A stretch of 64,000 bases of DNA from Pusillimonas sp. T2. Lineage in GTDB: Bacteria; Pseudomonadota; Gammaproteobacteria; Burkholderiales; Burkholderiaceae_B. The stretch is from the NCBI RefSeq assembly GCF_002236805.1, contig NZ_NIQA01000003.1, forward strand, positions 62,001-126,000. Direction: 5' to 3'. Under the pieces are notes generated by a model, which was not told where the DNA came from, made no database searches, and was given only the letters and a program-made list of their open reading frames with translations. This document shows, one piece after another, positions 31,006 to 40,413 of this stretch. Within the stretch, counting starts at the first letter, position 1; every line of letters begins with the position of its first letter. A program made the translations under genes and the position numbers.

Positions 31006-31815
31006 ATGACCACCCCTTTAGTCACCGACCCAATCGACCTGGATAAAATGCGCGCGGCCTGCCAAGCGGCAGCCCAAACGCTCGACTTCCTGACGCCCCA
31101 CGTCAAACCGGGTGTCACCACCGGCGAACTCGATCGCTTGTGTGTCGACTTCATTACCAACGAACTAAAAGTTAAGTCGGCCACTATCGGCTATGCACCG
31201 CCGGGGTACCCGCCGTTTCCTGGCGCCATTTGCGCATCAGTCAATCATGTCATTTGCCACGGCATTCCCGGCGACAAGGTCTTAAAAAACGGCGACATCA
31301 TCAATATAGACGTCACCGTAATTAAAGACGGGTGGTTTGGCGACACCAGCCGTATGTTTTTTGTAGGCGAACCTTCTATCTTGGCGCGTCGCTTGGTCGA
31401 AACCACCTACGACTGCATGTGGCTGGGTATCGAACAAGTCAAGCCCGGCAATAAACTGGGTGACATCGGGTCGGCCATCCAAAAGCATGCAGAAAAACAA
31501 GGGTTCTCGGTCGTACGAGAATACTGCGGCCATGGCGTAGGCCAGAAATTTCACCAAGACCCCCAAATTTTGCACTACGGCAAGGCAGGCACCGGCATTA
31601 CACTTGAACCCGGCATGATTTTCACGGTCGAACCCATGATTAACGCCGGCCGCCGCGACATCCGTCAGTTGGCCGACGGCTGGACAGTCGTCACGCGCGA
31701 CCACAGCCTGTCCGCCCAATGGGAACACAGCGTGCTCGTCACCGACACCGGATACGAAATACTCACGGCTTCGCCCGGCATGCCCGCCCCACCTGCCTTT
31801 GTGGGCCAACCCTAA
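31006..31815 (+). CDS. map: Methionine aminopeptidase, type I
   Basis: The product has 269 residues from ATG 31006. The metal ligands are visible: two Asp in NIDVTVIKDGWFGDTSRMF-type motif, His in YCGHGVGQKFH, Glu in FTVEPM and Glu in QWEHSVLVT. It removes N-terminal methionine from new proteins. It is divergent from rpsB, as is common in this order. Confidence 0.95.
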   Translation: MTTPLVTDPIDLDKMRAACQAAAQTLDFLTPHVKPGVTTGELDRLCVDFITNELKVKSATIGYAPPGYPPFPGAICASVNHVICHGIPGDKVLKNGDIINIDVTVIKDGWFGDTSRMFFVGEPSILARRLVETTYDCMWLGIEQVKPGNKLGDIGSAIQKHAEKQGFSVVREYCGHGVGQKFHQDPQILHYGKAGTGITLEPGMIFTVEPMINAGRRDIRQLADGWTVVTRDHSLSAQWEHSVLVTDTGYEILTASPGMPAPPAFVGQP

Positions 31816-31933
31816 CGCTTGCGCCGGCACGTGCAGCATACGACATCGTTCTCGATTTTTCCTGTATTGCACTAAATACAGAGCATGTGGCGGCAGGACG
31901 GCTTAACCACCTTAATTTTTTTGCCATCAAAAA

Positions 31934-34513
31934 ATGACCCCTGCCCGCCTGAACGACCTGCGAGAACACTACACCCAGCGGCGCAACGAGGTCATTGAGA
32001 GCTATCGAAAACACCTTCGGCCCGAAAAGCTGCTGGGCGGCTTGCGACGCGTAACCGACCAGACCCTGCGCGACATACTAAAAATTAACCCACTGCCACC
32101 AGGCGCCTGCTTGGCAGCTGTTGGCGGGTATGGCCGGGGCGAACTGTACCCTTACTCCGATATTGACCTACTGATACTGCTCGCCCGCGAGCCCGACAGC
32201 GCAGATCGGGTTCGCCTCGAAGCCCTGGTAACCGCACTTTGGGATCTGGGCTTCGACGTCGGGCATAGCGTGCGCACCCTGGCCGACTGCCAGCGCGAGG
32301 CTGCCAACGACATTACCGTTGAAACCGCACTAATGGAGGTTCGATGGCTAGCGGGCAGCAAGCCGCTCCTCGCTTCACTGCAAACGGCAATGGCCGACCA
32401 GCGCGATCCACAAGCATTTTTCCAGGCCAAACGCGCCGAAATGCAGCAGCGCCATGCGCGACACCAGGATACGCCCTATTCACTTGAGCCCAATTGCAAA
32501 GAAGCGCCCGGCGGCCTGCGCGACCTGATGGTCATATTATGGATAGCGCAGGCCTCCGGAATTGGGCAAACCTGGCAAGAAATCGGCCAGACCGACCTGC
32601 TGACCCCGGCCGAGTATCGCGCGCTGCGTCGCGCCGAGCTGGCTTTTAAACGGCTGCGCATAGAATTGCATCTGCTGGCGAGGCGTCGCGAGGACCGCCT
32701 GCTGTTTGATCTGCAACCGGCACTAGCCAAAATTTATGGCTTCGAAGCCACCAAAACACGCCGGGCCAGCGAACTGCTGATGCAGCGCTACTACTGGGCG
32801 GCACGCGTGGTTAACCAGCTAAATACCATTCTGATGCAGACATTCGAAGAGCGTTTATTTGCCTCGCCGGATGTAAAAGCAACCCCGATCGACGACGACT
32901 TCAGCGTCATTCATAACCGGCTGGATATTCGTCGCCCCGATGCGTTCGAACGCAACCCTACGCTACTGCTCAAGGCTTTTTTGGCGGTGCAAGAACGCCC
33001 CGAACTGACCGGCCTGTCGGCGCAAGTTATGCGCGCCATGTGGCATGCCCGCCGATTGATCGACACCCAGTTCCGACGCAACCCGGTCAACCGTTACCTG
33101 TTCATGCAAATATTGCAGCAGCCGCGCGGTATTGTGCACGCCCTGCGTCGCATGACCCTACTGAATATTTTGCCGCGTTACCTGCCCGAATTTCGCAAGA
33201 TTGTGGGGCAGATGCAGCACGACTTGTTCCACGCCTACACGGTAGACCAACACACCTTGCGCGTTATTCGCAATTTGCGCCGGTTTACCATGCCCGAACA
33301 TGCGCAAGAGTATCCGCTGGCCAGCCAGCTGATTGCCGACATGGACAGGCATTGGCTGCTATATATAGCAGCGCTTTATCACGACATTGCCAAAGGCCGG
33401 GGCGGCGACCACTCCGAGTTAGGCGCTAAAGATGTCAAACGCTTTTGTCGTCAGCATGGCGTGTCGACCGAAGACACCGACCTGGTTGTATTTTTGGTGC
33501 GTGAACACTTGACCATGTCGACGTTTGCGCAAAAGCGCGACTTGTCCGACCCGCGCACCGTTCACGAATTTGCCCGGCGCGTGAACAGCGAACGACGACT
33601 GGCCGCACTGTATCTGCTAACGGTAGCAGACATTCGTGGCACCAGCCCCAAGGTATGGAACTCTTGGAAAGGCAAACTGCTTGAAGACCTGTATCACCTG
33701 ACACACGACGCACTGGGGGGCACACCCCCCGATACCGGTACTGTACTGACCCAGCGCAAAGAAGCTGCTGCAGCAGAGATCCGTTTGCTTGGGCTGCGCG
33801 ACGAAGCGCGCGAAGCTTTCTGGCGGCAGCTCGACGTTGCCTATTTCTTACGTCACGATGCCGCCGAAATCGCCTGGCACACCCGCCATTTGTATCATCG
33901 GGTGGATACTGACGAACCCGTTGTCAAAGCGCGTGTCATCGGCCAAAACCAGGGGCTTCAAATCATGGTCTATATTAAAGACCGCCCCGACCTGTTCGTG
34001 GCGATATGCGGGTATTTCGACCAACATACATTAAGCATTCAAGACGCCCGTATTCACACCACACGCCACGGCTGGGCGTTGGACAGCTTTATTGTCTTGC
34101 TGCCGCAACACGACACCGATTACCGCTCGTGGGCGAGCCTGATTGAGCACGAGCTGGCCGATGCACTGAAACAAAACCAGCCGCTCCCGCCCGAGCGCCC
34201 TGCCGAAGTCTTACGCAAACGCATGTCGCGGCGGTCTCGTGTGTTTCCGATTGTCCCCAATATTGCGCTGGAGCCCGACGAAAACTCAAAGTCGTGGCGC
34301 TTGGCCATTACTTCATCTGATCGCCCTGGCTTGTTGTATAGTCTGGCCCGTGTTTTTGCGCGCCACGCCATCGACCTGAAAATGGCCAAAGTGCTTACCC
34401 TGGGCGACCGCGTCGAAGACGTATTTATTATTGAGGGCGACGTTCTTGAACACCCCCGCGCGCAATTGCAGTTTGAACGTAACTTGCTGGGGCAATTAAA
34501 CGATGGCGGCTAA
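31934..34513 (+). CDS. glnD: Bifunctional uridylyltransferase/uridylyl-removing enzyme GlnD
   Basis: The 859-residue protein has an N-terminal nucleotidyltransferase domain with GGYGRGELYPYSDIDLLIL. A GlnE-like helical linker follows, then an HD domain (YHDIAKGRGGDHSELGA, about residues 480-500) and two C-terminal ACT domains beginning near IMVYIKDRPDLFVAICG and LAITSSDRPGLLYSLA. It uridylylates and deuridylylates PII proteins in response to glutamine. No strong ribosome binding site precedes ATG 31934. Confidence 0.95.
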   Translation: MTPARLNDLREHYTQRRNEVIESYRKHLRPEKLLGGLRRVTDQTLRDILKINPLPPGACLAAVGGYGRGELYPYSDIDLLILLAREPDSADRVRLEALVTALWDLGFDVGHSVRTLADCQREAANDITVETALMEVRWLAGSKPLLASLQTAMADQRDPQAFFQAKRAEMQQRHARHQDTPYSLEPNCKEAPGGLRDLMVILWIAQASGIGQTWQEIGQTDLLTPAEYRALRRAELAFKRLRIELHLLARRREDRLLFDLQPALAKIYGFEATKTRRASELLMQRYYWAARVVNQLNTILMQTFEERLFASPDVKATPIDDDFSVIHNRLDIRRPDAFERNPTLLLKAFLAVQERPELTGLSAQVMRAMWHARRLIDTQFRRNPVNRYLFMQILQQPRGIVHALRRMTLLNILPRYLPEFRKIVGQMQHDLFHAYTVDQHTLRVIRNLRRFTMPEHAQEYPLASQLIADMDRHWLLYIAALYHDIAKGRGGDHSELGAKDVKRFCRQHGVSTEDTDLVVFLVREHLTMSTFAQKRDLSDPRTVHEFARRVNSERRLAALYLLTVADIRGTSPKVWNSWKGKLLEDLYHLTHDALGGTPPDTGTVLTQRKEAAAAEIRLLGLRDEAREAFWRQLDVAYFLRHDAAEIAWHTRHLYHRVDTDEPVVKARVIGQNQGLQIMVYIKDRPDLFVAICGYFDQHTLSIQDARIHTTRHGWALDSFIVLLPQHDTDYRSWASLIEHELADALKQNQPLPPERPAEVLRKRMSRRSRVFPIVPNIALEPDENSKSWRLAITSSDRPGLLYSLARVFARHAIDLKMAKVLTLGDRVEDVFIIEGDVLEHPRAQLQFERNLLGQLNDGG

Positions 34514-34524
34514 TACCGCGTGGC

Positions 34525-34546
34525 AAAGCGCTGTCTGACGCGCTTT
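34525..34546 (+). terminator. Weak hairpin after glnD
   Basis: AAAGCGC and GCGCTTT pair across eight bases 12 bp after the glnD stop. There is no T-run, so termination is uncertain. Confidence 0.35.
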
Positions 34547-34691
34547 CGACACATACAGGTCCTGTCGCCGACCGTGCCTCAGTTAGTCATAGATAACGCT
34601 TGCTACACACTTTTAAATTAACGATTTCCAACGCACGTGCCGCTGCACCGAAAAGCACAGCGCACATGACCTCTTTAGAATCAGATTAAAT

Positions 34692-35171
34692 ATGCTGCCA
34701 ACGTCCCGTACCATGCTTCGCCTTGTTGCCTTTCTTTCAGTGCTTGCTGTCGCCGTTGCGCTGGTGTCTCAGCATTATTTCGATATGCGCCCCTGCGCCT
34801 GGTGCGTATTCCAGCGCGTTATCTTTATTGCGATTGCTGTGGTTGCCTGGCTGGGCAGCTTGGGCAAAGGGCCTGGCGTCCTGCAAAAACTTAGCGCTTT
34901 GATCACATTACTCTTAAGTTTGGGCGGCATATTGGCAGCCTGGTATCAGTACACCGTTGCAGCCAAACTGTTCTCGTGCGATCTGACCTTTGCCGATCGC
35001 TTCATGGCCCAGTCAGGGCTAGAGGCCGCCCTGCCCTGGCTGTTTGGCATTTATGCCACATGCGCCGATGCCCGTGTTCATTTACTGGGCGTCGAATACG
35101 CCATTTGGGCTCTGGCTTTGTTCGTCGCCCTGGCGCTTGTCAGTGTTTTTGTTGTTTTACGCCGACGTTAA
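34692..35171 (+). CDS. dsbB: Disulfide bond formation protein B
   Basis: This 159-residue inner-membrane protein has four hydrophobic helices. The first periplasmic redox pair is CAWC (Cys35, Cys38) and the second is Cys96 (FSCDL) and Cys124 (YATCAD). DsbB reoxidises DsbA and passes electrons to quinones. An internal ATG at residue 8 is an alternative start. Confidence 0.92.
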   Translation: MLPTSRTMLRLVAFLSVLAVAVALVSQHYFDMRPCAWCVFQRVIFIAIAVVAWLGSLGKGPGVLQKLSALITLLLSLGGILAAWYQYTVAAKLFSCDLTFADRFMAQSGLEAALPWLFGIYATCADARVHLLGVEYAIWALALFVALALVSVFVVLRRR

Positions 35172-35548
35172 TTTGTCGTAAAAAAACAGCAAAATAGCGT
35201 CACAATCGTGGCGCTATTCACCAAAACGTCACAATTACGTTGTTTTTACAACACATCTGTGAACAAAAAAGGGTTTACCCTTATCGTCGTCACAAACCCC
35301 TGTCCGTACACTCACTTCAACGCTCAAGAAACGTAGTGCTATCAAGCAAATACGTCATAACAAAAATAGCAGTTCAGGGGTAATTCTCATTTTTGTGCAG
35401 TCGTGTTGCCGGGTTTCTAACCCAACAGCAGCAGCTTTTCTTGGTGCGAAGTTTTTACAGTCCGTAGTAAAGTGACGCAGTTGGTTGCATTACTAAAAAC
35501 AGTGCCGCCAAACGGCATACATTTTCATCAACGTTGGAGAACTAACCA
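35172..35548 (+). promoter_or_regulatory. dsbB-porin intergenic region with hairpin and porin promoter
   Basis: This 377 bp stretch has no gene. AATAGCGTCAC (35193-35203) and GTGGCGCTATT (35208-35218) form an 11 bp stem with one G-U pair just after dsbB. TTGGTG (35441-35446) and TAGTAA (35465-35470), 18 bp apart, are a possible porin promoter. The ribosome binding site is TTGGAGAA at 35534-35541. The long leader suggests post-transcriptional control, as seen for many porins. Confidence 0.4.
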
Positions 35549-36646
35549 ATGAAGTTAAAAGCACTCACCGTGGGCCTGGCCCTCTCGTTCCCCGCACTGG
35601 TTGCCGCTCAAGGCACTAGCGTGACTCTGTACGGTACGATTGATACCGCTATCAACTACGTTAACCACATCGGTACTAATGGCGAAGACTACGTTGGTAT
35701 GAACACACAAACCAACTCTTGGCCTTCAATGTGGGGCCTGCGCGGTTCCGAAAAAATCAGCGACAACCTCGAAGCTGTTTTCAAACTGGAATCGGGCTTT
35801 AACTCAGCCGTTGGTAACTCTAACCAAGGTGGCCGTTTGTTCGGTCGTGAAGCCTGGGTCGGCCTGAAAGGCGACTGGGGTCAAGTTGCATTGGGACGTC
35901 AGTACAGCATGCTGTTCTGGTCCATGCTCAATTCCGACATCATGGGCCCTAACGCTCATGGTCTGGGCGGTCTTGACTCTTACATCCCCGACCGTCGTCA
36001 AGACAACGCTATCAGCTATCGCGGTACGTTCTCGGGCGTAACCGTTGGCGCTCACTACGCTAAGGGTCGTAATGACTACAGCTCGACCGGCACAGCCTCT
36101 TGTGGCGTAGACGTCAATCAAGAAAACGCTTGCGCGTCCTACAGCGGCTTGATCGGTTACGATGCTGCTAACTGGGGTGTTAACGTTGCTTATGACGCTC
36201 TTCGTGCAGGTCAAACCGCCACTACTACACCTAGCGACGAAGATCGTCGTCTGGCATTCAACGCATGGGCTAAATTCGATGCACTGAAGCTGGGCTTGGT
36301 TTATATCAACCGCAAGAACGATATTAACCCCACAACCGCTTTGGGTGAGCGCTCGGACCTCTGGTCGCTCGGCGCCGCTTATGCGCTGACGCCTGCTGTT
36401 ACTCTTGACGGCTCGGTCAACTACATCAACTTCAAGAACGCATCTGAGTCGTCCAAATCGTGGTTGTACGTTGCACGCGTCAAGTACGCCTTGTCCAAGC
36501 GCACTTCGGTTTACGCTTCGGCAGCTTATGTTAACAACCGCGGCCAGGCCGCCAGTTCTGCCAACAGCGGTGTTATTGGCACATACGCCCCTGCCGCCGG
36601 CAACAACCAAACTGCCTTCATGACTGGTGTTCGCCACAACTTCTAA
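35549..36646 (+). CDS. Gram-negative porin, OmpC/Omp32 type
   Basis: The 365-residue protein has a signal peptide ending near ALVAAQ, then GTSVTLYGTIDTAINYV, the start of the betaproteobacterial 16-strand trimeric porin family. SMWGLRGSEKISDNLEAVFKLE-type strands and the terminal GVRHNF, with C-terminal Phe for BamA recognition, are present. It lets small hydrophilic, usually anionic, solutes cross the outer membrane. It stands alone between terminators. Uptake of the neighbouring island's substrate is only a possibility. Confidence 0.93.
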   Translation: MKLKALTVGLALSFPALVAAQGTSVTLYGTIDTAINYVNHIGTNGEDYVGMNTQTNSWPSMWGLRGSEKISDNLEAVFKLESGFNSAVGNSNQGGRLFGREAWVGLKGDWGQVALGRQYSMLFWSMLNSDIMGPNAHGLGGLDSYIPDRRQDNAISYRGTFSGVTVGAHYAKGRNDYSSTGTASCGVDVNQENACASYSGLIGYDAANWGVNVAYDALRAGQTATTTPSDEDRRLAFNAWAKFDALKLGLVYINRKNDINPTTALGERSDLWSLGAAYALTPAVTLDGSVNYINFKNASESSKSWLYVARVKYALSKRTSVYASAAYVNNRGQAASSANSGVIGTYAPAAGNNQTAFMTGVRHNF

Positions 36647-36923
36647 TCACCTTGGTGACCCGGTCGGTCGGGCTCGTTCCCGACCGGTTTCATCGGTTGA
36701 TTAAGGTTTAAAACGAAGCTTTTGCTTCGTTGTAGTAACAGAAGTACCGTAGATTTGAGTTTTTAACCGGGTGATGCCGAAGGCATTTACCCGGTTTTTT
36801 TATTGCGGGCAACTTTACTGCTTAATACTTAACAAAGCGGCAATGCATTTGAATGGCGCTTTAGGTAAAAGGTGCTGTGCAGCTCTAGGGGCCATCAGGA
36901 CAAGGTTTGTGCTTACCAATGCA
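36647..36923 (+). terminator. Porin terminator array
   Basis: Three hairpins follow the porin. CGGTCGGG/CCCGACCG (36665-36686) is followed by GTTTC. AACGAAGC/GCTTCGTT (36712-36731) has a TTTT loop. AACCGGGT/ACCCGGTT (36765-36796) has an inner ATGCC/GGCAT stem and is followed by T residues, the strongest terminator. No gene is visible in the stretch. Confidence 0.8.
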
Positions 36924-36960
36924 AAAACCCCCAATGTCGGATAATGACATTGGGGGTTTT
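36924..36960 (-). terminator. Terminator of the 12-gene catabolic operon
   Basis: AAAACCCCCAATGTC and GACATTGGGGGTTTT form a perfect 15 bp stem with a seven-base loop, and T residues follow on both strands. It lies 66 bp after the VOC gene stop on the minus strand and marks the left edge of the island. Confidence 0.92.
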
Positions 36961-37025
36961 GCGTTTCAGCGTGCGGCGCGTTCTAAATTAACCTACCAAC
37001 GCTGCGGTAGCGACTGCAATTACGC

Positions 37026-37985
37026 TTATTTGCGATCGGTTAGAAACTTGCCTTCGGGCGCAGCGACATTCTTCTGGCGACGAGTATTGCCATCCAGTCC
37101 GCCGTCAACTGCCCACTCAGCAAAGCGTGTGGGGCCGGGTTCGAATTCACGAGGCTCCCAGGCATCAGTTAATTGGTCTTCGTCGGCGTAGTATTCAATC
37201 AGCCCGCCAGCGGGGTTAACAAAGTACCAGAAATAGGCTGATGAGATGGGGTGACGGCCGGGGCCGAGCTGGGTTTTCCAGCCGCAACGATCGAAATGCA
37301 AACCACCGCCGAACACTTCATGAATGTCGCGCACGGCAAAGGCCACGTGATTCAGGCCGACCTTTTTATCTGGGGTTTGCAGCAGAAACAAGTCGTGGTG
37401 GCCGCCGTCGGCGTCGCAACGCATGAATACACCGCGACCGGGGTAGCGATCGGACGGGACAAAACCGAATTTTTCGGCGTAAAACTGCTCGACAGCCGCA
37501 ACGTCGCTGACGAAGAACACAACGTGACCCACTTCAATGGGCTGGGCACGTTCGTACACCGGGCTACGCGCGTTGATACGCGGCTTACTGTTCCAGGTAT
37601 TGCTTTCACCACAATCGACGCTGACGTCGTGCTTGCGCGTTTTTTGAAAGCTCACCAACATGCCGTTAGGGTCGATACAAGACACTCGACCACTGTCGTG
37701 CTTAAAGCCCGCCACGTCGGCCAGGCGACCGGCAAAGCGTTCGACAACGTCGTCAGACGACACGCCCCACACCACATGGCGCAAAGTTGGGCCGGCTTCG
37801 ATAGGGGCCGGGTAGTCTGGGTCGTTGGCTTTCACGACGTTAACCAGACAACCATTCAGCGTCGAAAACACCAGTTTTTGCTCGCTATCAGACTTGAGCG
37901 TCAGGCCCCAGTCGGCAAAGAATTTGCGGCAGGTGTCAAAATCATCGGCACCATACGTAATTTCGTCGATTCCTAGTACATCCAT
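37026..37985 (-). CDS. Two-domain VOC protein, extradiol dioxygenase-like
   Basis: The product has 319 residues from ATG 37985. Both halves have the vicinal oxygen chelate fold. The N-terminal half (LGIDEITYGADDFDTCRKFF) lacks metal ligands. The C-terminal half has a His-His-Glu set: His in EVGHVVFF, His in GLNHVAFAV and Glu in GLIEYYADE, as in type I extradiol ring-cleavage dioxygenases. I infer an Fe2+ or Mn2+ dioxygenase acting on a catechol-like or hydroxylated heterocyclic intermediate. It is the last gene of the minus-strand operon, 79 bp after the aldehyde dehydrogenase. Confidence 0.75.
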   Translation of the reverse strand: MDVLGIDEITYGADDFDTCRKFFADWGLTLKSDSEQKLVFSTLNGCLVNVVKANDPDYPAPIEAGPTLRHVVWGVSSDDVVERFAGRLADVAGFKHDSGRVSCIDPNGMLVSFQKTRKHDVSVDCGESNTWNSKPRINARSPVYERAQPIEVGHVVFFVSDVAAVEQFYAEKFGFVPSDRYPGRGVFMRCDADGGHHDLFLLQTPDKKVGLNHVAFAVRDIHEVFGGGLHFDRCGWKTQLGPGRHPISSAYFWYFVNPAGGLIEYYADEDQLTDAWEPREFEPGPTRFAEWAVDGGLDGNTRRQKNVAAPEGKFLTDRK

Positions 37986-38064
37986 TTCAATTCCTTCGAA
38001 TAGTGCAACCCCGAACGGTTTGGGGCGCAGCAGGCCATTGCCCGACACGCCCTGCCCGTTGGTG

Positions 38065-39564
38065 CTATACCCCTGCCCAAGGCAACGGTTGTTCGTTCAT
38101 GCCCCAGTACACGCTTTTCTGTTCCATGTACTGCAAAATACCTTGACGGCCTTTTTCGCGGCCCAGGCCGCTGTCGCGCCAACCGCCAAAAGGCGTTGAA
38201 ATAGAAAACACTTTATAGGTGTTAATCCACACATTGCCGGCTTTAACTGCCTTGGCCAATGACCAGGCCTTTTTATAGTCTTGTGTCCAGATACCGGCTG
38301 CCAGCGCATAAACGCTGTCGTTCGCCTGCGCTACAAGATCGTCAATATTGTCAAAAGGCATCACCACCAACACCGGCCCGAAAATTTCTTCCTGGCAAAT
38401 GGTTTTGCTGTTGTCCAGGCCTTCGATAATGGTGGGCAGGTAGTAACTGCCTTTCTCGTAAAGTTCGCCTGCGGGACGTTGGCCACCGCACAACACGCGG
38501 CCACCCTCTTCTACACCGATTTTTACGTAGCGCTCAACCGATGCACGATGGCTGTCGCTGATAAGCGGCCCCATTTGAGTGCTTTCGTCGGCTGGATCGC
38601 CTACCCGCAATTGCTTGGCCCCTGCCACCAGGCGGGACAAGAACTCGTCGTAGACCGCGCGGGCCACGAACAAACGAGAACCGGCAATACACGACTCGCC
38701 CGACGAACTGAAAATGCCATACAACACACCAGCCACCGCGTGATCCAGATCAGCATCTTCCAGCACCATTGTCGGCGACTTGCCACCCAGTTCGAGAGAG
38801 GCGGGCATGAACTTATCGGCAGCAATACCGGCAATGTGTCGGCCTACGGAGGTCCCACCGGTAAATGAAACCCGTCGTACCAGCGGATGCCGAGTGATCA
38901 GATCACCAATGACCGAGCCCTTGCCGGGCAATACGCTGACCAGCCCCTTAGGCAAACCTGCCTCGTCGCAAATACGAGCCAGTTCGAGCGCCATCAAGGG
39001 GGTAATTTCAGCCGGTTTCACAACAACCGCGTTACCGCCCGCCAAAGCAGGCGCCATCTTCTGCGCCTCGCTGGCGATGGGCGAATTCCAGGGTGTGATA
39101 GCAGCCACGACGCCCATGGGTTCGTAAACACTCATGGACATGAAGTCGCCACGCGACGGCGTGATGGTGTCCTCCAGGGTTTCGCATGCTGACGCAAAAA
39201 ACTGGAATGTACCGGCAGCGCTGGCCACCAGGGCACGGGTTTCGTTGATGGGCTTGCCGTTATCCAGTCGTTGCAGCTGGGCAAGATGCTCGGCTTTCTC
39301 GCGAATAAGCTGTGCAATGCGATACAACACCGCAGCACGCTCGTGGGGTTTGCGTTGTGCCCAGCCGCTGGTTTCGAAGGCTTTCTGGGCGCCTTGAATC
39401 GCCGCCTCGACGTCGTCAGGGCTGGCCGCATTCAACGTAGCGACGACCTCGCCGGTGGCGGGGTAGTGAGTGGCGTAGGTGTTGCCCTGCCCCAAGCGCC
39501 ATTCACCGGCAATGCAAATAGGCTGCGCATCAGCCCAAACGGGCAATACATCGGGTTTATTCAT
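38065..39564 (-). CDS. NAD(P)-dependent aldehyde dehydrogenase
   Basis: The 499-residue protein has the family residues: Asn in ITPWNSPIA, Glu in LELGGKSP and catalytic Cys in SSGESCIAGSR. FGGWRDSGLGREKG near the C-terminus is also typical. It oxidises an aldehyde to an acid. In this operon the aldehyde may come from the ThDP enzyme or from ring cleavage (semialdehyde); the close relatives in sequence are betaine-aldehyde or hydroxymuconic-semialdehyde types, so the substrate is open. Confidence 0.88.
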   Translation of the reverse strand: MNKPDVLPVWADAQPICIAGEWRLGQGNTYATHYPATGEVVATLNAASPDDVEAAIQGAQKAFETSGWAQRKPHERAAVLYRIAQLIREKAEHLAQLQRLDNGKPINETRALVASAAGTFQFFASACETLEDTITPSRGDFMSMSVYEPMGVVAAITPWNSPIASEAQKMAPALAGGNAVVVKPAEITPLMALELARICDEAGLPKGLVSVLPGKGSVIGDLITRHPLVRRVSFTGGTSVGRHIAGIAADKFMPASLELGGKSPTMVLEDADLDHAVAGVLYGIFSSSGESCIAGSRLFVARAVYDEFLSRLVAGAKQLRVGDPADESTQMGPLISDSHRASVERYVKIGVEEGGRVLCGGQRPAGELYEKGSYYLPTIIEGLDNSKTICQEEIFGPVLVVMPFDNIDDLVAQANDSVYALAAGIWTQDYKKAWSLAKAVKAGNVWINTYKVFSISTPFGGWRDSGLGREKGRQGILQYMEQKSVYWGMNEQPLPWAGV

Positions 39565-39585
39565 GACTTCCCTTTGAATACAAGG

Positions 39586-40404
39586 CTAAACGGCAACGGC
39601 CGCAACACGATTTTTGAGCGCACGAACGACGCTGTACACCGTAAGCGCCGAGGTTTTGGGGTTGCTGGCCAACGGCTTACCTTTTAACGTAACGCCCATA
39701 AAACCAAACGCACCCTGCGCCTCGTAGTAATGAATGTTTTCGGAAACCGTAGGGTCGGCGTACAACTGCACGGTGGTACGGTCAAGACCGATGCCCGCCA
39801 ACGAGAGCGTGGCGGCTACGTTGGCGTTTTTAGGATATAAACGCGCCGCATCGCGTGCCGAGCCCTCAAAAAACAACGCTTTTTCTTTAAGGTTACGCAG
39901 ATCCAGCTTGTCTTCGGCGGGTGTGCCCAGCCAACCCAAAGGCGGCTTGCGCCCAACGTACGTTACCGAGTCAAGCCCTGCAACGCGGGCGGCCGCCAAC
40001 GCATCAATACCGCCAATGGCACCCGACAGCAAATGCACTTGTGTGTTGCCGGCCTTGGCGGCCGCTTCCAGCGCCTCGGGCAAGCCGGGCTCTGACAGCG
40101 CGCCAATAGAAACCACCATGCAAGGCACACCGGCCTTCAGGGCCGGCAGCACATGCGTTTCGATAGCACTGTGGCCAGCGCATTCGACCAGTAAGTCGGG
40201 GCGGTCATTAAGCAAATCTAGCGCAGCGGCGACCGTTACTTGGGCACCGCGCGCACTGTCACCCAACTTTGTACGCGCTTCGTCTTGATGACCCTCAGGC
40301 ACAATAATGCGAGTCATGGCCAGGCGCGGCTCGTCGGCGATCAAATCGAACACCGACTGGCCAATCGCGCCAAAGCCCACCATGGCAATACGTTGAACAG
40401 ACAT
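39586..40404 (-). CDS. Aspartate dehydrogenase-family protein
   Basis: The 272-residue protein has a Rossmann N-terminus (IAMVGFGAIGQSVFDLI), VECAGHSAIETHVLPAL, LSGAIGGIDAL and PKNANVAATLSLAGIGLD, all characteristic of NAD(P)-dependent L-aspartate dehydrogenase (NadX-type). The family converts L-aspartate to iminosuccinate or oxaloacetate plus ammonia. No nadA or nadC is nearby. In this catabolic operon it may instead oxidise an amino acid analogue released from the substrate or reductively aminate a product. It is 9 bp after the ThDP gene. Confidence 0.82.
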   Translation of the reverse strand: MSVQRIAMVGFGAIGQSVFDLIADEPRLAMTRIIVPEGHQDEARTKLGDSARGAQVTVAAALDLLNDRPDLLVECAGHSAIETHVLPALKAGVPCMVVSIGALSEPGLPEALEAAAKAGNTQVHLLSGAIGGIDALAAARVAGLDSVTYVGRKPPLGWLGTPAEDKLDLRNLKEKALFFEGSARDAARLYPKNANVAATLSLAGIGLDRTTVQLYADPTVSENIHYYEAQGAFGFMGVTLKGKPLASNPKTSALTVYSVVRALKNRVAAVAV

Positions 40405-40413
40405 AACGACCCC

